A stretch of DNA of 64,000 nt from Novosphingobium jiangmenense (GTDB lineage: Bacteria; Pseudomonadota; Alphaproteobacteria; Sphingomonadales; Sphingomonadaceae). Below are positions 58,489 to 64,000 of this stretch, one piece after another; the stretch's first letter is position 1; the number at the start of each line of letters is the position of its first letter. The stretch is from NCBI RefSeq assembly GCF_015694345.1, contig NZ_JADQDC010000002.1, positions 372,001 to 436,000 on the forward strand. The letters are read 5' to 3'. Position numbers and translations under genes: made by a program. The notes under the pieces were generated by a model that searched no databases, was not told the DNA's origin, and saw only the letters and a list, made by a program, of their open reading frames with translations.

Positions 58489-60494
58489 TCCGCGGCCTCC
58501 GCGAAGCTTTCACCGTGGAGCAGTTCCGCCGAGCAGCGCTGCAGCGTCGGGCTGGAACGGGCGATGGCGTTGGTCAGGTAGCGATCCCTGATCGGATAGC
58601 CCGCGATCACGCCCTCGGCCTTGGCTCCGGCAGGAGCGGCAGGCAGCGAACCGTAATCGGCCAGACCTTCAACGCCCAATGCCGGAACTTCGGCAACCAT
58701 CGCCGCGCGAAGCTGCTCGAAGCTGTCGAAGCCGACGGAGACGCCAAGCGCATCTGCCATGGCGCGCAGGATCGTCCAGTCCTCGCGGGCATCACCCGGC
58801 GCGAACACGGCCTTCTCGGCATACTGCACGCGGCCTTCCGTGTTGACGTAAGTGCCGTCCTTCTCGCTGAACGCAGCGGCAGGCAGGATCACGTCGGCAG
58901 CATGCGCGGCCTTGTCGCCATGATGGCCGATGTGGACGATCATCGAGCCAGCAAACTTCGTGAAGTCCACCTCATCCGCGCCCAGCGAGATCACCATCTT
59001 CGGCTTGGCCGCAACCAGATCGGCAATGCCGCCCGTCTGCGCGTAGCCGAGCATCAAGCCACCCATGCGGCTTGCTGCCATGTGCACGACGTTGAAGCCG
59101 TTCCAGCCTTCACGCACGAGGATGAACTGCTCGGCAAAGGCCAGACCAGCGCCGAGAGCGCCCTTGCCGAGAGCCGCGCCACCGATGATGATCGCAGGCT
59201 TCTGCGCCGTGCCGAACGCATCGCTGACTTCGGCCGGAAGGTTGCCCAGCACCGCCAGATCGTCCCCCAGAAACGTCGCCGGATAGGTCGGGTCCCACTG
59301 CGGGCCGACGATGAACACCTTCGCGCCCTTCTTCACCGCCTTGCGCAGGCGAGTGTTCAGCAGCGGCGCTTCGTCGCGGATCATCGATCCGACGATCAGC
59401 ACGGCGTCGGCATCCTCGATGCCTGCCAGCGTCGAGTTGAAGTTCACCGCCGCAAGGTTCGACGCGTCATAGGCCAAGCCGGTCTGGCGGCCTTCAAGCA
59501 GCGAGGAACCCAGCGCACCGGCCAGCTTCTTTGCCGCGAACATCGTCTCGCAATCGACCAGATCGCCTGCGATCACGGCAACTGACGAACCCGGATTGAT
59601 CTTGGCAACAGCCGCAAATGCCTCAGCCCAGGTCGCAGCGACCAGCTTACCGTCGCGACGCAGCCACGGCTTGTCGAGGCGGCGGCGGGTCAGCCCGTCG
59701 ACCATGTAGCGACCGCGGTCGGACAGCCATTCCTCGTTCACGTCGTCGTTGACGCGCGGCAGGGCGCGCATCACTTCGCGACCACGGCTGTCGAGCCGGA
59801 TGTTCGAGCCGATCGCGTCGGAAACGTCGATCGACAGCGTCTTCTTCAGCTCCCACGGACGCGCTTCGAACGCATAGGGGCGCGAAGTCAGCGCGCCGAC
59901 CGGGCAGAGGTCGATCACGTTGGCCGAAAGCTCGTGCGCGGCAGCCTTCTCGAGGTAGGTCGAGATCTGCATCGTCTCGCCGCGATAGAGCGCGCCGATT
60001 TCGTCCACGCCCGCCACTTCTTCAGAGAAGCGTACGCAGCGGGTGCAGTGAATGCAGCGCGTCATCGTCGTCTTGATGAGCGGGCCCATGTACTTCTCGG
60101 TCACCGCGCGCTTGTTCTCGTGATAGCGCGAGGCCCCGCGGCCATAGGCAACTGACTGGTCCTGCAGGTCGCACTCGCCGCCTTGATCGCAAATCGGGCA
60201 GTCGAGCGGGTGGTTGATCAGGAGGAACTCCATCACCCCTTCCCGCGCCTTCTTGACCATCTCGGAATCCGTGCGGATCTCCTGGCCTTCGCTTGCGGGC
60301 AGCGCGCACGAAGCCTGCGGCTTGGGCGGCCCCGGCTTCACTTCGACGAGGCACATGCGGCAGTTGCCGGCAATGCTCAGCCGCTCGTGATAGCAGAAGC
60401 GCGGGATTTCCTTGCCGGCCAGCTCGCATGCCTGCAGGACGGTAGCGCCTGCCGGGACTTCGAGTTCTACGCCGTCGACTTTGACCTTGGGCAT
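58485..60494 (-). CDS. nuoG: NADH-quinone oxidoreductase subunit G (75-kDa type)
   Basis: 669 residues, the shorter mitochondrial-like form. The N-terminal 2Fe-2S domain has [26 protein letters not shown], the His-Cys cluster [20 protein letters not shown] and the 4Fe-4S ligands [12 protein letters not shown] with the later [20 protein letters not shown]. The molybdopterin-oxidoreductase-like remainder is structural. One-base overlap with nuoF. Confidence 0.97.
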   Translation of the reverse strand: MPKVKVDGVELEVPAGATVLQACELAGKEIPRFCYHERLSIAGNCRMCLVEVKPGPPKPQASCALPASEGQEIRTDSEMVKKAREGVMEFLLINHPLDCPICDQGGECDLQDQSVAYGRGASRYHENKRAVTEKYMGPLIKTTMTRCIHCTRCVRFSEEVAGVDEIGALYRGETMQISTYLEKAAAHELSANVIDLCPVGALTSRPYAFEARPWELKKTLSIDVSDAIGSNIRLDSRGREVMRALPRVNDDVNEEWLSDRGRYMVDGLTRRRLDKPWLRRDGKLVAATWAEAFAAVAKINPGSSVAVIAGDLVDCETMFAAKKLAGALGSSLLEGRQTGLAYDASNLAAVNFNSTLAGIEDADAVLIVGSMIRDEAPLLNTRLRKAVKKGAKVFIVGPQWDPTYPATFLGDDLAVLGNLPAEVSDAFGTAQKPAIIIGGAALGKGALGAGLAFAEQFILVREGWNGFNVVHMAASRMGGLMLGYAQTGGIADLVAAKPKMVISLGADEVDFTKFAGSMIVHIGHHGDKAAHAADVILPAAAFSEKDGTYVNTEGRVQYAEKAVFAPGDAREDWTILRAMADALGVSVGFDSFEQLRAAMVAEVPALGVEGLADYGSLPAAPAGAKAEGVIAGYPIRDRYLTNAIARSSPTLQRCSAELLHGESFAEAAE

Positions 60495-61792
60495 TATTCA
60501 GCTGCCTCTGACAGTGCTGGCCGAGCGTTCTCGGCAATCCGGCGCTCGATCTCCGGGCGGAAGTGGCGGATCAGGCCCTGGATCGGCCAAGCGGCCGCGT
60601 CACCCAAGGCACAGATGGTGTGGCCTTCGACCTGCTTGGTCACGTTGAACAGCATGTCGATCTCTTCAACGTCGGCATCGCCGGTGCGCAGGCGTTCCAT
60701 CACGCGCCACATCCAGCCGGTTCCTTCGCGGCATGGCGTGCACTGGCCGCAGCTCTCGTGCTTGTAGAAGTACGACAGGCGGCTGATCGCGCGGACGATG
60801 TCGGTCGACTTGTCCATGACGATGACGGCCGCGGTGCCAAGGCCCGAGCCCAGCGCGCGCAGACCGTCGAAGTCCATTGGCGCATCCCAGATCTCGGCAG
60901 CCGGGACCAGCGGAACCGACGAACCACCGGGGATCACCGCGAGCAGGTTGTCCTTGCCGCCACGGATGCCGCCGCAGTGCTTCTCGATCAACTCGCTGAA
61001 CGGGATGCTCATCTCTTCCTCGACCACGCAGGGCCGGTTCACGTGGCCGCTGATCTGGAAAAGCTTGGTGCCCTTGTTGTTCTCGCGCCCGAACGAGGAG
61101 AACCACGAAGCTCCGCGACGCAGGATGGTTGGCGCAACCGCGATCGATTCCACGTTGTTGACCGTGGTCGGGCAGCCATAGAGGCCTGCGCCTGCCGGGA
61201 ACGGCGGCTTGAGGCGGGGCTGGCCCTTCTTGCCTTCAAGGCTCTCGATCATCGCGGTTTCTTCACCGCAGATATAGGCGCCCGCGCCGCGATGGACGAA
61301 GACGTCGAAATCGTAGCCCGAACCGCTCGCGTTCTTGCCGATCAGGCCGGCGTCATAGGCCTCCTGCACGGCAGCGAACAGCGTCTCGGCCTCGCGGATA
61401 TATTCGCCGCGAATGTAGATGTAGGCGGCGCGCGCGCGCATCGCATAGCCCGCGATCAGCGCGCCCTCGATCAGCTTGTGCGGATCGTGGCGGATGATCT
61501 CGCGGTCCTTGCACGAACCGGGTTCGGATTCGTCGGCGTTGATCACCAGGAAGCTCGGACGGCCGTCCTTGCTTTCCTTGGGCATGAACGACCACTTCAT
61601 GCCGGTGGGGAAGCCCGCACCGCCGCGACCGCGAAGGCCCGAAGCCTTGATTTCCTCGATGATCGCGTCCTGCCCGCGCTCCATCAGGGCCTTGGTATTA
61701 TCCCAATCCCCGCGCTGACGCGCAGCGGCAAGGTTCCACGGCTGGAAGCCGTAGACGTTGGTGAAGATGCGATCCTTGTCCTGAAGGGCCAT
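60494..61792 (-). CDS. nuoF: NADH-quinone oxidoreductase subunit F (FMN, NADH-binding)
   Basis: 432 residues from ATG 61792; a longer in-frame reading to 61825 enters nuoE. It oxidises [27 protein letters not shown] (NADH site), [15 protein letters not shown] (FMN site), [30 protein letters not shown] and the 4Fe-4S ligands [15 protein letters not shown] are complete. It starts 1 bp after the nuoE stop. Confidence 0.97.
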   Translation of the reverse strand: MALQDKDRIFTNVYGFQPWNLAAARQRGDWDNTKALMERGQDAIIEEIKASGLRGRGGAGFPTGMKWSFMPKESKDGRPSFLVINADESEPGSCKDREIIRHDPHKLIEGALIAGYAMRARAAYIYIRGEYIREAETLFAAVQEAYDAGLIGKNASGSGYDFDVFVHRGAGAYICGEETAMIESLEGKKGQPRLKPPFPAGAGLYGCPTTVNNVESIAVAPTILRRGASWFSSFGRENNKGTKLFQISGHVNRPCVVEEEMSIPFSELIEKHCGGIRGGKDNLLAVIPGGSSVPLVPAAEIWDAPMDFDGLRALGSGLGTAAVIVMDKSTDIVRAISRLSYFYKHESCGQCTPCREGTGWMWRVMERLRTGDADVEEIDMLFNVTKQVEGHTICALGDAAAWPIQGLIRHFRPEIERRIAENARPALSEAAE

Positions 61793-61793
61793 C

Positions 61794-62462
61794 TTACCAC
61801 TCCCCTCGATAGTCGTGGTTGGCATCGACCATCGCCGTCAGGTTGCTGAGCGCTCCCGCCGGCTCCACCGTATAACGACCCGGAAGCTGCGTGCCAGTCT
61901 TCGGCTGCTTGCCCGCTGCCAGCTCGTCAAGGATGCGCTCCATGTCGGCGGCGGTAAGGTCTTCGTAGTTGTCGTCGTTGATCTGGACCATCGGGGCCGA
62001 GGCGCAGTTGCCCATGCACTCGACCTCGGTCAGCGTGAACATGCCGTCCGCCGTCGTGTGGCCCTTCTTCAGCCCCTTGCCCTTGCAGGCAGCGAGGATG
62101 TCGTCAGACCCGCGCAACATGCACGGCGTGGTGCCGCAGACCTGCACGTGGAAACGGCCAATCGGCGCAATGTTGTACATCGTATAGAACGTCGCCACCT
62201 CGACCACGCGGATCACCGGCATGTCGAGGTACTTGGCGATGTATTCCATCACCGGGATCGGCAGCCAGCCTTGGGTGTTCAGTTCCGCCCCAACCTGGCG
62301 CTGCGCCAGATCGAGCAGCGGCATCACTGCCGAACGCTGACGCCCTGCCGGGTAGCGCGCGACAATCTGCTTGGCCTTCTCGGCATTCTCCGCCGTCCAT
62401 TCAAAGCCGCCCCAGCGGGCGCGCAGTTCCGGGCTGTCCGGTTCAATGAAGCGATCAGCCAT
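61794..62462 (-). CDS. nuoE: NADH-quinone oxidoreductase subunit E (2Fe-2S)
   Basis: 222 residues, 24-kDa subunit carrying cluster N1a. Ligands are Cys109, Cys114 (VCGTTPC), Cys149 and Cys153 (ECMGNC). [22 protein letters not shown] precedes them. A C-terminal extension of about 40 residues goes beyond the core fold. The ATG overlaps the stop of the small membrane gene by 8 bp. Confidence 0.97.
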   Translation of the reverse strand: MADRFIEPDSPELRARWGGFEWTAENAEKAKQIVARYPAGRQRSAVMPLLDLAQRQVGAELNTQGWLPIPVMEYIAKYLDMPVIRVVEVATFYTMYNIAPIGRFHVQVCGTTPCMLRGSDDILAACKGKGLKKGHTTADGMFTLTEVECMGNCASAPMVQINDDNYEDLTAADMERILDELAAGKQPKTGTQLPGRYTVEPAGALSNLTAMVDANHDYRGEW

Positions 62463-62652
62463 TGGTCCGCCCCCGCTTGATCAGGATGTCCTGCGCGTAG
62501 TGGAACAGCTCGAACCCGCCGATCGCAGCGATCAGCATGGGCAGCGTCTCGGTCGCCTTCGCGCCGAGCCAGAGTTCGCCGAAGTACCACGCGGCGAGCG
62601 CGAGGCCCGTCAGCATGGCCCACAGGCGCATGAGGTCAAACGTGGACTTCAC
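62455..62652 (-). CDS. 65-residue membrane protein inside the nuo operon
   Basis: Starts at GTG 62652 in a GTGA overlap with the SnoaL-like gene and ends 8 bp inside nuoE. Two hydrophobic segments (about 9-30, LWAMLTGLALAAWYFGELWLG, and 37-55, LPMLIAAIGGFELFHYAQDIL) suggest two membrane passes. No known family recognised. Coupling on both sides argues that it is expressed. Confidence 0.65.
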   Translation of the reverse strand: MKSTFDLMRLWAMLTGLALAAWYFGELWLGAKATETLPMLIAAIGGFELFHYAQDILIKRGRTNG

Positions 62653-62999
62653 CGGATAAACTCCACCCGAGAGCACTTGTCGCCCTCGAAAGAATAGACT
62701 GCGATCACATCGAACGGCTCGACCAGCGCCGAACCATCGGTCGCGGGGCCGCGCGTCACATGCTCGCGCATCAGCACGTAGTTGCCGATGGCTTGGGCCT
62801 CGACGATCTCGGCATGGTTCTGCGGCCAGCGCGCGAACGCGGCGGCAAGGCCAGAGCGCGTGCCCTCCTTGCCCTCACGCACCACATCCCCGCGATAGTT
62901 CGCCTCGCAGGCGTCGTCGGTCATGTACGAGACGTAGGTATCCACGTCCTGCGCATTGTAGGCGGCGATCATCGCCTTGGCTGTTTCGAGATTGCTCAC
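62649..62999 (-). CDS. SnoaL-like/NTF2-fold protein inside the nuo operon
   Basis: 116 residues from GTG 62999, sharing GTGA with the nuoD stop. NTF2/SnoaL-like pattern: [29 protein letters not shown] at the N-terminus, central [27 protein letters not shown] and a closing [21 protein letters not shown]. Such small alpha-beta cones bind or convert small ligands; the role here is unknown. It is not a complex I subunit by any known scheme. Confidence 0.75.
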   Translation of the reverse strand: MSNLETAKAMIAAYNAQDVDTYVSYMTDDACEANYRGDVVREGKEGTRSGLAAAFARWPQNHAEIVEAQAIGNYVLMREHVTRGPATDGSALVEPFDVIAVYSFEGDKCSRVEFIR

Positions 63000-64000
63000 C
63001 GGTCACACTCCCCAAACACCACGTCGATCGCGCCAATGATCGCGGTCACGTCGGGCAGCATGTGGCCTACGCTCATGAAGTCCATCGCCTGGAGGTGGCT
63101 GAACGCGGTCGGGCGGATCTTGCAGCGGTATGGCTTGTTCGAACCGTCCGAGATCAGATAGACGCCGAATTCGCCCTTGGGGCTTTCGGTCGCCACGTAG
63201 ACTTCGCCCGCCGGAACGTGGAAGCCTTCGGTGTAGAGCTTGAAGTGATGGATCAGCGCTTCCATCGACTGCTTCATCTCGGCACGCTTGGGCGGCACCA
63301 CCTTGCGGTCGGTGCTGGCAATCGGGCCTTCGGGCATCTGCGCAATGCACTGCTTCATGATGCGGGCCGACTGGCGCACTTCCTCGACACGGACCATGAA
63401 GCGATCATAGCAATCGCCGTTGGTGCCCACCGGCACGGCAAAGTCCATGCGGTCATAGACGTCGTAGGGCTGGCTCTTGCGCAAGTCCCACGGAATGCCC
63501 GAGCCGCGGATCATCGGACCCGAGAAGCCCCAGCGCAGCGCATCTTCCTTCGAGACAATAGCGATGTCGACATTGCGCTGCTTGAAGATGCGGTTGTCGA
63601 CGACGAGGCTCATCGCGTCTTCGAACAGCGGGAACAGACGCTCGTCGATCCAGTCCGCGATGTCGGTCAGCAGCTTGAGCGGCACGTCCTGGTGCACGCC
63701 GCCGGGGCGGAACCAAGCTGAGTGCATGCGCGCGCCCGATGCGCGTTCGAAGAAGTTGAGGCAGTCCTCGCGGATTTCGAACAGCCACAGGTTAGGCGTC
63801 ATCGCGCCGACGTCCATGACGTGCGACCCGAGGTTGAGCATGTGGTTGCAGATGCGGGTCAGCTCGGCAAACAGCACGCGCAGGTACTGGGCGCGCAGCG
63901 GCACCTCGATGTTCAGCAGCTTTTCGACCGCGAGCACATAGGAGTGCTCCATGCCGAGCGGCGAGCAGTAGTCGAGCCGGTCGAAGTAGGGCAGCGCCTG
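62996..64000 (-). CDS. nuoD: NADH-quinone oxidoreductase subunit D, 5' end outside window
   Basis: The last 334 codons of the 49-kDa subunit; the coding frame remains open to the window edge ([28 protein letters not shown]). NuoD forms the quinone-binding site with Nuo[42 protein letters not shown] and the C-terminal [25 protein letters not shown] are conserved. Genes nuoA, nuoB and nuoC would lie beyond the edge. Confidence 0.97.
   Translation of the reverse strand, partial: QALPYFDRLDYCSPLGMEHSYVLAVEKLLNIEVPLRAQYLRVLFAELTRICNHMLNLGSHVMDVGAMTPNLWLFEIREDCLNFFERASGARMHSAWFRPGGVHQDVPLKLLTDIADWIDERLFPLFEDAMSLVVDNRIFKQRNVDIAIVSKEDALRWGFSGPMIRGSGIPWDLRKSQPYDVYDRMDFAVPVGTNGDCYDRFMVRVEEVRQSARIMKQCIAQMPEGPIASTDRKVVPPKRAEMKQSMEALIHHFKLYTEGFHVPAGEVYVATESPKGEFGVYLISDGSNKPYRCKIRPTAFSHLQAMDFMSVGHMLPDVTAIIGAIDVVFGECDR

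Overview
The window is a stretch of high-GC alphaproteobacterial chromosome, most likely from a sphingomonad of the Novosphingobium type. The evidence is the close likeness of one gene to the CYP101C group of P450s, a COQ4-type ubiquinone protein with an intact metal motif, the long alphaproteobacterial forms of PstC and PstA, a DUF1467 protein, and the nuo-birA-coaX-rnj gene order. Genes are very densely packed, with many 1-17 bp overlaps and several GTG or TTG starts. No insertion sequence, prophage, integrase or CRISPR array was seen, and no gene-free stretch exceeds about 210 bases.

Left part (1-15567): a leftward housekeeping run, xseB-ispA-coaD-peptidylprolyl isomerase-queA, is cut off from tgt (truncated by the window edge) by a block holding a TSUP transporter, a P450cam-like P450 and two CelD-type GNAT proteins. 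Next come purL with a DUF72 gene, coq4 with a readable promoter and operator-like palindrome, a small haem-type membrane protein, and serB and miaA, whose start regions overlap head to head.

Middle part (15568-30925): ilvB-ilvN-ilvC lie behind a three-arm leader that looks like an attenuator and end in a strong hairpin terminator. A CRP-like palindrome precedes an I78 inhibitor gene and a YceI gene. leuA has an upstream mini-ORF rich in Leu codons. Around it lie an epoxide hydrolase, an amidohydrolase and a nitronate monooxygenase-type enzyme, then a leftward cluster of poorly known genes (exported protein, flavodoxin-fold protein, unknown, AHH-nuclease-like), recJ, and two tRNA-Glu genes that differ only in the wobble base.

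Right part: 31019-37833 is a tightly coupled eight-gene operon. It encodes an SPFH protein, two zinc-ribbon/DUF4178 proteins, a 48-aa membrane peptide, a DUF350 protein, a membrane-bound aminopropyltransferase, a Tat-exported FAD lipoprotein and SpeD. It is the best candidate for a poorly described system, and it appears to place polyamine-type chemistry at the membrane. It is followed by the phosphate regulon phoR-[Pho box]-pstSCAB-phoU-phoB. Leftward from the right edge runs the respiratory complex I operon (nuoD to nuoN), carrying three extra genes inside it, and continuing into birA, coaX, rnj, DUF1467 and a GT22-type glycosyltransferase.
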